Origin: SVTX01 sp045660325
GTDB lineage: Bacteria > Bacillota > Clostridia > Oscillospirales > CAG-272
DNA: 29,334 nucleotides
Direction: 5' to 3'
NCBI GenBank assembly: GCA_045660325.1
Contig: JAZRDO010000027.1
Coordinates: forward strand, 1-29,334
A program made the translations under genes and the position numbers. Under the pieces are notes generated by a model. The model had not been told where the DNA came from. It worked only from the letters and a program-made list of their open reading frames with translations, and did no database searches. Numbering within the stretch: the first letter of the stretch is position 1; every line of letters starts with the position of its first letter. Shown one piece after another: positions 1 through 6,958 of the stretch.

Positions 1-203
1 CCCTCCCCCTCGCACTGCGAGCGGTCGGCTCGCTCCCTCTCGAACCGCGAATCGTTTCTCAATTGCTCGAATCGCTCCTCTCCACCAAAGAAAAAAGCCA
101 CCCTATTGGGTGGGTTTCGTTGCGAAGAAGCGCGCAAACGGTGCGCAAAGTTAGGTAAAAACGAAAAAAAGGTGCGTAAAGTCGGCAAGTTGGTTTTGGA
201 CTC
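1..203. repeat. Left-edge repeat mosaic with a tRNA-3'-end-like segment
   Basis: No gene is seen here. Bases 9-27 are an exact 19-bp inverted match to 1297-1315, so the two flanks of the small hypothetical gene carry related repeat sequence. Bases 67-87 read like the T-loop to CCA end of a tRNA (TCGAATC near the start, CTCCACCA at the end), but no D-arm or anticodon arm precedes them. They are followed by an A-tract and a GC hairpin at 98-113. I read this as repeat or remnant DNA rather than a functional tRNA. Confidence 0.5.
91..116 (-). terminator. Intrinsic terminator for the hypothetical gene at 204-632
   Basis: CCACCC (98-103) pairs with GGGTGG (108-113) around a TATT loop. On the minus strand the hairpin is followed by C and six T residues, a good intrinsic terminator. 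It lies about 90 bases past the stop codon of the minus-strand gene. Confidence 0.6.
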
Positions 204-632
204 TTATGGCAAATCAAGAGAAGTAAATCCTAAAGCATTAAGCTTCCTTTGAAATGCATAGTATTCTGAAAACTGCTTTGTGTACGGATCCCAACCGATC
301 TTTTTCAAGAATCGAGTGAATGCCGTTTTCTTCAATGGTATGTAAAACCTTGTATGGTGAGTAGGAGTGAAAAATTCAAAAAAAGGGAAACATCTGCCAC
401 CAATGCATTTTAATCTGCCTTCTCGTTGTTCGGGCGATATGCCTTGCGCCAAATCATAGTTTTTAGCGCATTCGTCGAGATTGATTTTTTGGGTTTCTCC
501 ATCACTGTTTTTGAAAACCAACTCTTCCGCGGTGATTTCAATGATATTTTCAAACGGTATTTTTATTACAGTAGCTTCGTCCTCTATATGATATGCCTCT
601 TGAATTGCTTTGTAAAATTCGTCCCAACTCAT
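204..632 (-). CDS. Hypothetical protein, 142 aa
   Basis: I do not recognise this protein. It begins MSWDEFYKAIQEAYHIED and has no signal peptide or membrane segment, so it is probably cytoplasmic. The middle has an unusual stretch rich in Phe, Cys and His (GGRCFPFFEFFTPTHH, about residues 77-92), which could be structural or metal-binding but fits no motif I know. The ATG start has GGAAAGGCGG upstream at suitable spacing, which supports translation. The gene stands alone between two repeat mosaics, with a minus-strand terminator at 91-116. Its isolation among repeats suggests accessory DNA. Coding status is likely but not certain, because it rests on ORF length, start context and terminator only. 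Confidence 0.6.
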   Translation of the reverse strand: MSWDEFYKAIQEAYHIEDEATVIKIPFENIIEITAEELVFKNSDGETQKINLDECAKNYDLAQGISPEQREGRLKCIGGRCFPFFEFFTPTHHTRFYIPLKKTAFTRFLKKIGWDPYTKQFSEYYAFQRKLNALGFTSLDLP

Positions 633-681
633 GTTTTTACCGCCTTTCCGCTTTTATTATATCACACTTTCGCAAACAAAT

Positions 682-842
682 CAAGGCGAAGCCTTGTATA
701 TCATCCGCAACTTGTTGCGGTATATCATCAACACGGAGTGTTGTATATCATCAAGCCGCAGATAGATACACGCTGGCGCGTGATGAGATACAAGGGCGCA
801 ACGCGCCCTTGATGATATACCGACTTGCGTCGGATGATATAC
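682..842. repeat. Array of variable hairpins joined by GTATATCATC linkers
   Basis: Five exact copies of a 10-base linker are seen. Three read GTATATCATC (696-705, 720-729, 743-752) and two are its reverse complement, GATGATATAC (811-820, 833-842); 782-791 is a one-base variant. Between linkers sit hairpins of unrelated sequence: CAAGGC-gaa-GCCTTG (682-696), CCGCAAC-tt-GTTGCGG (705-720), AACAC-gga-GTGTT (730-742), AAGGGCGC-aac-GCGCCCTT (792-810) and CCGAC-ttgc-GTCGG (820-833). Linker orientation flips once, near 760-790, so the whole array is also roughly palindromic. Confidence 0.85.
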
Positions 843-916
843 CAAGCCTACGGGAACCCCCAAAGCTCGTCAAGCTCGCTTCGGGGAACCCCTACTGCGG
901 CTTGGATAAACGAAAA

Positions 917-1192
917 AGGAGAGATTCAGAACCCTGTTTTGCGGCAAAGTATATTTTAACTCAAGTAATCAAACCGCAAAACGAGCAAATTCTTGCGAAT
1001 TTGCAAGGGTCAGAATTATATAGCCTTCGACGGCAAAAAAATAAAGGGTAGCAAAAGCTACCCTTTATTTTTCGTTGAAAAGCATACGATGAAAAACTCC
1101 CGCAAATCCGCAAGGATTTGCACGTTTTGCGGATTGATTACTTTGACTCAAAAAAACACATCGCCGCAAAACTGAGTTCAGAATCTCTCCTT
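917..1192. repeat. 276-bp imperfect inverted repeat around a terminator hairpin
   Basis: The left arm starting at 917 (AAGGAGAGATTCAGAAC) matches the reverse complement of the right arm ending at 1192 (AAGGAGAGATTCTGAAC). The match continues inward through TTTTGCGG, AGTAATCAA, CCGCAAAACG and GCAAAT..TTGCG..TTTGC, with small differences. A perfect 14-bp hairpin sits at the centre (1039-1070). The element could be a MITE-like repeat or the product of duplicated, inverted gene ends. No transposase is nearby. Confidence 0.75.
1039..1070. terminator. Bidirectional intrinsic terminator at the repeat centre
   Basis: AAATAAAGGGTAGC (1039-1052) pairs perfectly with GCTACCCTTTATTT (1057-1070) around an AAAA loop. 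T-rich tails follow on both strands. No gene runs directly into it, so it seems to belong to the repeat. Confidence 0.7.
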
Positions 1193-1253
1193 CTCCGCCA
1201 ACGCAAGGGTGCCAATAGGCACCCTTTTTGCGTTGGCGGAGAGAGATTCGAAC
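1175..1253. repeat. Palindrome of tRNA-3'-end-like arms around a hairpin
   Basis: The 15-base arm TCTCCGCCAACGCAA (1192-1206) has its exact reverse complement at 1228-1242. Farther out, AGTTC(A)GAATCTCTC pairs with GAGAGATTCGAACT. Read in either direction, each arm resembles a T-loop followed by the CTCCGCCA acceptor end of a serine-type tRNA. The inner hairpin GGGTGCC-AATA-GGCACCC (1207-1224) plus TTTTT has terminator form. No tRNA body is present. Confidence 0.7.
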
Positions 1254-1478
1254 TGGGCTTGATCGAACCGCGTAGCGGTGAGAGAGGGAGAAAAATCGAC
1301 CGCTCGCAGTGCGAGAATAAGGGAGATTTTTCGAGTCGCAGCAACTTGACCTTTGCCGACCGCGCCGCGTAGCGCAAGAGAGCAAAGGGCTTTAGTTGCA
1401 AGGGTGCAAGCAAAACGAAGTTTTGCGCGAAAATCTCTCCGCTCCTTTGCGAGCAAATCCGCCCCCAAAGTACCCCTC

Positions 1479-1507
1479 TTTACAAAATCCCAATTTTATG
1501 GTATAAT
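1479..1507 (+). promoter_or_regulatory. Sigma-70-type promoter of the lipoprotein gene at 1540
   Basis: TTTACA (1479-1484), a 17-base spacer, then TATAAT (1502-1507). The gene's AAAGGAGG ribosome-binding site lies at 1522-1529. Confidence 0.75.
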
Positions 1508-1539
1508 ATGGTTAATGCTATAAAGGAGGTATACATAAT

Positions 1540-1989
1540 ATGAAAAAATTTATAGCAATTATTCTGCTTTTGGCTATCACGTCCTCTCTTGTTGCCTGCG
1601 CAAGCAGGAGCGCCGAAATGTCCTCAAAGATAACCTGCGACGAGATCGTAGAGGCTTACCTTGATGCAGGATACGTATGCAACTACCACACCCACGAAGA
1701 AAACATATACGACGAGAACGGAGCCCGCGAATACTGTCACATGGCGTTTGAGGATCCCGATGAGTCCGACCGCGACTATATTTATATCAGTAGATTCCAC
1801 ACTCCCCGCGAGGCGCGTGCAGTAAAAAGAGAGCGCACGTACAATCCCGCAATATGGGTAATAGCGGTTATGTACGGCGAATGGAGATGGCTCAAATCCC
1901 GCACCTACGACGACATTCAATACGAAACGTTTGACCGCGACGCGTTAAAGCCGATGCGAAAGGTAATTTTCAATCATATTTTTGACTAA
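1540..1989 (+). CDS. Small lipoprotein of unknown function, 149 aa
   Basis: The N-terminus is a lipoprotein signal peptide: MKK, a hydrophobic core, and the lipobox LVAC with the modifiable Cys at residue 20. The mature protein should therefore be anchored on the outer face of the cell membrane. The rest (about 130 residues) is polar and fits no family I recognise; it is rich in Tyr, Asp, Glu and Arg. The start is well supported by a strong AAAGGAGG site 10 bases upstream and a consensus promoter. The gene is monocistronic and ends at a terminator shared with the convergent lipase-like gene. Function unknown. Confidence 0.85.
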   Translation: MKKFIAIILLLAITSSLVACASRSAEMSSKITCDEIVEAYLDAGYVCNYHTHEENIYDENGAREYCHMAFEDPDESDRDYIYISRFHTPREARAVKRERTYNPAIWVIAVMYGEWRWLKSRTYDDIQYETFDRDALKPMRKVIFNHIFD

Positions 1990-1995
1990 ACCCCA

Positions 1996-2025
1996 AGCCC
2001 ACCATATCGGTGGGCTCATTTTTTA
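1996..2025. terminator. Terminator between convergent genes
   Basis: AGCCCACC (1996-2003) pairs with GGTGGGCT (2009-2016), followed by CATTTTTTAT on the plus strand. The right arm touches the stop codon of the convergent gene (2016-2018). Confidence 0.8.
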
Positions 2026-2759
2026 TCTATACGGCCTGCAATATTTGAAGTAAAATTTAGTCTCGCCTTATTTTCACTCTCCGTCAGCTCCTCGATATAA
2101 GCAAACGGATAATGCGCACCGATCGGGGTATAAATATGCTTTCTTCCTATATTTATTACCTCGCCCGAGTCTCTGTATCCCATGATCCGCGGCGGCACGT
2201 GTGTTACTATGTCGTACCCGTTTCTTACTGTAACGAAGCCCGAAAGTCGCTCCTCGATCTCCCTTGGCGGCTTTCCGAAAACAACTCGCGGCGCGGCAAA
2301 CCCGAAGCCCCGTATTTTATATTTGTCGCCGTAAATGAATTTCATATCCTCGTATGCGAAAAGCGCCATAGCTCCGCCGTGCGAATACCCCACTATATCA
2401 ATATTTTTGATTCTTGGATCTTTCATAAGCATCTCGTCAACGTCTGACTCTATCTTGCCCTGCATATCCTGCCACACCCGCAAAAAGCCCTTGTGCGCTC
2501 GCCACACTCTCGACGTGCCCTTATATGCAGCCGAGCAAAGACAAAAATTGTTCTTTAAAGCACGGATTATCTGAAATACGGGTCTGTTTCCATTCGGCAA
2601 AAAATCAAAATTCGATATCCAATCTTCGCTGCCGTCGCTCCACTCAAATAAAATATATAAAGTGTCGCCCTCGGCCTCTATATAATAATCCCCGCCCTCT
2701 TTTTCGTTATGTATATATTTATCCTTTGCCGCAAGACAGCGCATAAACAATTCAAGCAT
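2016..2759 (-). CDS. Class 3 lipase-like alpha/beta hydrolase, 247 aa
   Basis: The GYSHGGA motif (Ser126) is the nucleophile elbow of alpha/beta hydrolases, and its style together with the later NGYDIVTHVPP segment (Asp183) matches fungal-type class 3 lipases. His216 (IGAHYPF) is a plausible third member of the catalytic triad. The family hydrolyses lipid or other esters. There is no signal peptide, so action is probably intracellular; the substrate cannot be told. I prefer the ATG at 2757-2759, which has GGGG eight bases upstream, over a TTG five codons earlier. The gene is convergent with the 1540 lipoprotein and divergent from the leucine-rich-repeat lipoprotein. Confidence is high for the fold and low for the substrate. 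Confidence 0.8.
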   Translation of the reverse strand: MLELFMRCLAAKDKYIHNEKEGGDYYIEAEGDTLYILFEWSDGSEDWISNFDFLPNGNRPVFQIIRALKNNFCLCSAAYKGTSRVWRAHKGFLRVWQDMQGKIESDVDEMLMKDPRIKNIDIVGYSHGGAMALFAYEDMKFIYGDKYKIRGFGFAAPRVVFGKPPREIEERLSGFVTVRNGYDIVTHVPPRIMGYRDSGEVINIGRKHIYTPIGAHYPFAYIEELTESENKARLNFTSNIAGRIDKK

Positions 2760-2854
2760 ACAAATACCCCGCAATCAAAATGTTTTCTGTTTACATTACA
2801 GAATATGCAAAATATCCCCACGAGCTTTTTTATGAACAAAATTTCCTTTCCCTC

Positions 2855-2883
2855 TTGCAAATATTACAAAAAAATGTTAAAAT
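2855..2883 (+). promoter_or_regulatory. Promoter of the leucine-rich-repeat lipoprotein gene
   Basis: TTGCAA (2855-2860), a 17-base spacer, then TAAAAT (2878-2883), about 30 bases before the start codon. Confidence 0.6.
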
Positions 2884-2912
2884 AATCGTATGTATATTCA
2901 GGAGGATCAAAA

Positions 2913-4160
2913 ATGATCAAAAACAGAATTCTTTGGATCTCCCTCATTCTTGCGGGAATCCTTATTATATCAATAGCGACTCTTACGGCGTGCAAGAATC
3001 CCGATCCGGCTCCGACCGCTCCCGTAGGTGTACCAAGCAGCGAAGGACTCGAATTCATTCTCAACGAGGGCGGCTACAACTACACCTGCGTCGGCATCGG
3101 CACCTGCACAGATACTGATATTGTTATAGACCTTTACAAAGGTCTCCCCGTTACTACGATCAACGAGAAGGCGTTTGAAGGCAACACTAATATCACAAGC
3201 ATTACGATGGGCAACAACGTAAAGAACGTAAACTACAATGCATTTTCGGAATGCTCGGCTCTCAGACACGTTGATCTCGGCGACGGTGTTGAAAGCATAG
3301 GCTTCTATGCTTTCTTGAATTCCAAGAGCATTGAATCCGTAAAAATCGGCAAAAACGTAAGCAGTATCGGATACGGCGCATTCACCGCCATATCCGCATT
3401 AAAGGAATTTTCCGTCCATCCCAACAACGTATATTACAAGTCGGAGGGCGGACACCTCTACACCGCCGACGGAACCGTTCTTCTCCACTACGCTTCGGGC
3501 AAGGACAGCGAAAGCTTTATTCTCCCTGAGGGTGTTACAACCGTCTGGGATCTCGCATTTGCCGCATCCGAGAAGCTTGTGTCCGTTAAGCTTTCAAGCT
3601 CCGTTACAAGCATCGGTGAGAGCGCGTTTGTCGATTGTCCTGCGATCCGCAGTATCAATATTCCTACAAAGGTAACGGTTATAAAGAAGTCCGCTTTTGC
3701 CAATTGCGTATCTCTTGAAGACGTGAGCATCGAGGGTAATCTTGAGAAAATTGAAGAAGGCGCATTCTACGGCTGCGTAAGTCTTGAGGAAATTGATCTT
3801 CCCGCGAGCCTTACCGCTATTGAAACCCGCGCATTCTACGGTTGCGATGCGCTCAGCTCCATCACGATTCCGGGCAAGGTAAACGAAATCGTGGCGGACA
3901 CCTTCTCAATGTGTCGCGCGCTCCGTACTATCACGATCCTCGACGGCGTTAAAATGATCAAGAAGAATGCCTTCGACGGAAGCATAGGCCTTAAGACTCT
4001 CTATCTCCCCGCAACCCTTACTCAATTTGAAGACGCTATTCAGGGCTCGTTCCAGCTCACCGACGTTTACTTCGCAGGTAGCGAGGAGGAATTCGTCGCA
4101 ATCGTTCCAGGCGGATATTTTAACGACGTAACGGTGCATTATAACTATATTTCAAAATAA
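2913..4160 (+). CDS. BspA-like leucine-rich-repeat lipoprotein, 415 aa
   Basis: A lipoprotein signal peptide ends in the lipobox TLTAC (Cys27). From about residue 60 to near the end the protein consists of LRR_5 (BspA-type) repeats of about 23 residues. The repeated pattern is an AF..C..L segment followed by a short beta strand and an I..G or I...AF turn, as in VTSIGESAFVDCPAIRSI. BspA-like repeats usually make extended surface proteins that bind other proteins or carbohydrates, and they are common in gut Clostridia. The start has an AGGAGG site. The gene has its own promoter and a strong terminator, so it is a single-gene unit. The surface-binding role is inferred from the family; the ligand is unknown. 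Confidence 0.9.
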   Translation: MIKNRILWISLILAGILIISIATLTACKNPDPAPTAPVGVPSSEGLEFILNEGGYNYTCVGIGTCTDTDIVIDLYKGLPVTTINEKAFEGNTNITSITMGNNVKNVNYNAFSECSALRHVDLGDGVESIGFYAFLNSKSIESVKIGKNVSSIGYGAFTAISALKEFSVHPNNVYYKSEGGHLYTADGTVLLHYASGKDSESFILPEGVTTVWDLAFAASEKLVSVKLSSSVTSIGESAFVDCPAIRSINIPTKVTVIKKSAFANCVSLEDVSIEGNLEKIEEGAFYGCVSLEEIDLPASLTAIETRAFYGCDALSSITIPGKVNEIVADTFSMCRALRTITILDGVKMIKKNAFDGSIGLKTLYLPATLTQFEDAIQGSFQLTDVYFAGSEEEFVAIVPGGYFNDVTVHYNYISK

Positions 4161-4163
4161 CAA

Positions 4164-4197
4164 AAGCCCGACCTCACGGTCGGGCTTGAATTTTTTT
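4164..4197. terminator. Bidirectional terminator
   Basis: AAGCCCGACC (4164-4173) pairs with GGTCGGGCTT (4178-4187) around TCAC, followed by a T-tract at 4191-4197. It serves the plus-strand LRR gene and probably also the convergent ThuA operon. Confidence 0.85.
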
Positions 4198-4924
4198 AAT
4201 CAAGGGGCTCAAGCGGGACGGGAACGTGAGCGCCGCCCAACGATGACGCCACCTCATCAGGCATAATATATTCGATCGCGTTCAGAATAATTCTGCGAAC
4301 GTGCACGTTCTTATACGTAGGAAAGGTTTCGTGTCCCGGCTGGAAGAAGAACGCCTTTCCTCTGCCGCGACGCCAAACGCAACCCGATCTCATGACCTCG
4401 CCCCCCTTAAACCAACCGAGGAACACAAGCTCGTCGGGAGTGGGGATATAAAACGGCTCGCCGTACATTTCCTCGCGCTCGATAACGAAGCTCTCGGGGA
4501 TTCCGCGCGCGATGGGGTGAGCGGGATCGATCGCCCACACTCTTTCTTTTTCATTGGCCTCTCGCCATGAAAGAGCGCAGGAGGTTCCCATAAGCTTTTT
4601 AAATGGCTTTGAGAAGTGCGCGGAATGCAAGAAAATAATACCCATGCCACGGTTTACTCTGTTTACAACTCTCTCTGCAACCGAATCAAGCACGAAATGG
4701 TGGAACGCGTGTCCCCACCAGATCAACACGTCGGTCTCTTGAAGTATTTCATCCGTAAGCGCGCTGCCATCGTGCTCGGGAGAGGTATGTATCAAATTGA
4801 CCTTATAGCCCGCGTCGGAAACAAGCGAGCAAAGGCAAGCATCCATACCCTCCGGATAAGCGGCGTTAAAGCCAACCTCATTAACGCCCGCGCGAAGCTC
4901 TGTAACTACAGTTACCGTCTTCAT
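4196..4924 (-). CDS. ThuA-like protein, 242 aa
   Basis: The protein matches the ThuA family, which has a class I glutamine-amidotransferase-like fold. Recognisable features are a DVLIWWGHAFHH segment at about residues 85-96, GMGIIFLHSAH at about 113-123, and a C-terminal GRGKAFFFQPGHE strand typical of the family. ThuA proteins are tied to trehalose and other sugar metabolism, often beside Gfo/Idh/MocA oxidoreductases, but their biochemical role is poorly settled. The gene follows the oxidoreductase after a 2-base gap, and its GAGGAGG ribosome-binding site lies inside the last codons of that gene, so the pair is co-transcribed. There is no signal peptide. The family call is firm; any specific sugar would be a guess. 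Confidence 0.85.
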   Translation of the reverse strand: MKTVTVVTELRAGVNEVGFNAAYPEGMDACLCSLVSDAGYKVNLIHTSPEHDGSALTDEILQETDVLIWWGHAFHHFVLDSVAERVVNRVNRGMGIIFLHSAHFSKPFKKLMGTSCALSWREANEKERVWAIDPAHPIARGIPESFVIEREEMYGEPFYIPTPDELVFLGWFKGGEVMRSGCVWRRGRGKAFFFQPGHETFPTYKNVHVRRIILNAIEYIMPDEVASSLGGAHVPVPLEPLD

Positions 4925-4926
4925 AA

Positions 4927-5988
4927 TCAGATAACCTCCTCGATCACTCTGTTCTCGTGCGCGGATCTGTACGCGTTTTCCATTACCTTGAATACACGCA
5001 TAACCTGATTTTCCTTAACGGTTGTGGGGTCGCCATTGAGTACCGCGTCCATAAAGTTGCGGTAGAACGCGTTCGCATCGCTCCATACTCTTTCAATGGG
5101 TCTTTCCTGAACGGTCTCGGCGCGTCTGTACGCCATGGTCTTCGTAAAGCCGTTGCCCGCGCGGATTCCTTCAAGCTGATCGTCAACTCTCTGAAGAACG
5201 CTGACGATCTTGCCGTTCATCGCCCAGTCGGTGATCTCCGCTGTGCCCTCGCGGCCGTAAGCTCTCCAACGAGGGAGCTGAATAAACGTATTTGTATCAA
5301 CTACGATTCTGTAAATAACACCGTTTTCGAACTTGATCTCGAGATCGAAGCCATCGTCAACGTCCTCGCCCGCGATGTATGAATAATCACAGTAAACCGA
5401 TTTTACGGGGGAGTCGATCATAAGAAGCGCCTGGTCAATAAGATGAACGCCCCAGTCAAGCATCATGCCACCGCCCTGCTTGAAGCACTTTCTCCACGCG
5501 CCGGGGATACCGTTACTGCTCACAACTCTGGACTCGATTTTATAAACTGTACCGATTTCTCCGTTCTCAACGATTTCCTTGATCGCAAGGAAATCCTCAT
5601 CCCAGCGTCTGTTCTGGTGGGGCGTAAAAACAACGCCGTTTTTCTTTGCCGCCTCATACATTTTAGCGGTCTCTTCACTCGAAAGCGCAGCGGGCTTTTC
5701 CGTGATAACGTGCTTGCCGTGCTCCGCCGCCATTACAACGTAAGGCATATGCCAATCGTTGGGAGTCGCAACAAGAACTGCCTTGATCTCCTCGTCGGAA
5801 AGAAGCGCCTCTGCGCTATCATATACAACGAGTCCGCGGCTCGCCGCAATCTCGCAACGCGCAGGGTTTATATCGTAAACGCCCTTAACCTCAACCACCT
5901 CGGGATAACCCTCTCTGTTAAATACGGGAATAATGTGCGTATGGTGATGTCCTGCCATTCCGCCGTAACCGATAATACCGATTTTCAT
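4927..5988 (-). CDS. Gfo/Idh/MocA-family oxidoreductase, 353 aa
   Basis: The N-terminal Rossmann fold starts with GIIGYGGMAGHH (residues 4-15), and the family's EKP motif is at 97-99 (TEKPAAL). The length is typical. These NAD(P)-dependent enzymes oxidise or reduce sugars, inositols or sugar derivatives in the cytoplasm. The GGAGGG ribosome-binding site is well placed. It is the first gene of a two-gene operon with the ThuA-like gene, and it is divergent from the AraC regulator at 6123, which is the obvious candidate to control it. I see no clear -35/-10 pair for this gene, which would suit an activator-dependent promoter. The substrate cannot be assigned from sequence. Confidence 0.9.
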   Translation of the reverse strand: MKIGIIGYGGMAGHHHTHIIPVFNREGYPEVVEVKGVYDINPARCEIAASRGLVVYDSAEALLSDEEIKAVLVATPNDWHMPYVVMAAEHGKHVITEKPAALSSEETAKMYEAAKKNGVVFTPHQNRRWDEDFLAIKEIVENGEIGTVYKIESRVVSSNGIPGAWRKCFKQGGGMMLDWGVHLIDQALLMIDSPVKSVYCDYSYIAGEDVDDGFDLEIKFENGVIYRIVVDTNTFIQLPRWRAYGREGTAEITDWAMNGKIVSVLQRVDDQLEGIRAGNGFTKTMAYRRAETVQERPIERVWSDANAFYRNFMDAVLNGDPTTVKENQVMRVFKVMENAYRSAHENRVIEEVI

Positions 5989-6016
5989 ATTTTGCCCTCC
6001 GTCAATATATTTTCAC

Positions 6017-6045
6017 TTGACTTTTTACGTCTTCAATGCTATAAT
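6017..6045 (+). promoter_or_regulatory. Promoter of the AraC-family gene
   Basis: TTGACT (6017-6022), a 17-base spacer, then TATAAT (6040-6045). It lies 78 bases before the chosen ATG and rules out an upstream in-frame start at 6057 as the likely main start. Confidence 0.75.
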
Positions 6046-6048
6046 ATC

Positions 6049-6103
6049 ATCAAATATTGATAATTTCAATGGCAAAAATACAGTATTTCCTTTCAAATAT
6101 TGA
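6049..6103. promoter_or_regulatory. Twin palindromic sites, likely AraC-type operator
   Basis: TCAAATATTGA occurs twice, at 6050-6060 (within a 13-bp palindrome, 6049-6061) and at 6093-6103, 43 bases apart, about four helical turns. Both lie between the divergent AraC and oxidoreductase genes, downstream of the predicted araC start site. Binding by this regulator is inference. Confidence 0.5.
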
Positions 6104-6122
6104 CTTTCGGAGAAAATATAAA

Positions 6123-6917
6123 ATGAAAAACATTATTTACGAGCATCACCATGACCGCGACCCGAATTTTGCAATCGGCATCAATATAAACGGCGACGTG
6201 CCAAAGCACTTTCACAACTGTATCGAGATCCTATACGTGATCTCGGGAAAAATGAAGGCAACCGTGGGCGACCGCACGCTCGAAGCAGAGCCCGACGATA
6301 TTATTTTCGTGCATAACTACTACGTTCACAGCTACGAGCCCGACCCGAAATACACAAAATACTTTATGGTCATTCCAACAAATTACAGCGGCGACGTCGG
6401 AAAAATACTCAAAAAATCCACCCTGCCCGTAAAGCTCGACGATAAAGATTTCAACCGCACGCTTCTTGAATTTATCGACATTTTGTATTACGGCAACGAA
6501 CAAATGCCCTCGCTTACAAAGAAGGGATACATAAATATAATAATGGGGCATCTTTTCAACCATTATCCCTCCCTCCCTATTGAAAACCAAGGAAGCATCG
6601 ACTTCATTCTCGACGTACTTAAATATATCAATGAAAATTACAGCTCGCCGCTCACCCTTGAATCCATATCCTCAAATTTCGGCTACAATAAATACTACTT
6701 CTCCCGACTCTTCAACCATTACGTCGGCGAAAATATAAGCAACTACATAAACATCGTAAGAGTTCAACGTTTCACGGAGCTTGCAAAGGATCAGAAAAAT
6801 CCCGCGGTCGCAACGCTTGCAAGAGAATGCGGCTTTGATTCTCTCAACACGTTCTACCGCAGCTTTAAGAAAATTTACGGCATGACCCCCAAAAATTTTT
6901 TCGCCAAAAGAGCATAA
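6123..6917 (+). CDS. AraC-family transcriptional regulator with cupin sensor domain, 264 aa
   Basis: The N-terminal half is a cupin-type sensor (KHFHNCIEILYVISGKM at about residues 28-44, then AEPDDIIFVHNYYVH). The C-terminal 100 residues form the double helix-turn-helix of AraC/XylS proteins, with the family signature ending CGFDSLNTFYRSFKKIYGMTP. Such proteins usually bind a sugar or related ligand and activate neighbouring catabolic genes. The ATG at 6123 was chosen because the cupin begins soon after, a GGAG site precedes it, and the promoter start site is just upstream of the earlier in-frame ATG. It is divergent from the oxidoreductase-ThuA operon, its likely target. Twin palindromes between them may be its sites. 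Confidence 0.9.
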   Translation: MKNIIYEHHHDRDPNFAIGININGDVPKHFHNCIEILYVISGKMKATVGDRTLEAEPDDIIFVHNYYVHSYEPDPKYTKYFMVIPTNYSGDVGKILKKSTLPVKLDDKDFNRTLLEFIDILYYGNEQMPSLTKKGYINIIMGHLFNHYPSLPIENQGSIDFILDVLKYINENYSSPLTLESISSNFGYNKYYFSRLFNHYVGENISNYINIVRVQRFTELAKDQKNPAVATLARECGFDSLNTFYRSFKKIYGMTPKNFFAKRA

Positions 6918-6958
6918 AAGGATCCCGACAGTCGGTCGGGATCCTTATTATTTTCCTT
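6918..6958. terminator. Terminator between convergent AraC and DtxR-family genes
   Basis: AAGGATCCCGAC (6918-6929) pairs with GTCGGGATCCTT (6935-6946) around a five-base loop, followed by ATTATTTTCC. The right side overlaps the end of the DtxR-family gene. Confidence 0.85.

Larger units (their letters stand above)
633..1478. repeat. Intergenic repeat mosaic, no gene
   Basis: About 850 bases with no convincing gene. It contains, in order, a hairpin array with GTATATCATC linkers (682-842), an inverted repeat using CCAAGCC and GGCTTGG around 842-905, a large imperfect inverted repeat centred on a terminator hairpin (917-1192), a tRNA-end-like palindrome (1175-1253), and GC-rich short palindromes up to about 1440. 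The open frames here lack ribosome-binding sites and run through palindromes. Confidence 0.7.

Noticed and set aside
67..87. Possible tRNA gene at the left edge
   Set aside because: Only a T-loop and CCA-like end are visible; no D-arm, anticodon arm or matching 5' acceptor strand is found.
682..842. Possible CRISPR array
   Set aside because: Linkers are only 10 bases, flip orientation, and the intervening pieces are themselves hairpins of about 12-20 bases; no cas genes are present.
593..1051. 152-codon frame in the left mosaic
   Set aside because: It runs through the hairpin array and inverted repeat, has no ribosome-binding site, and its translation has no protein-like pattern.
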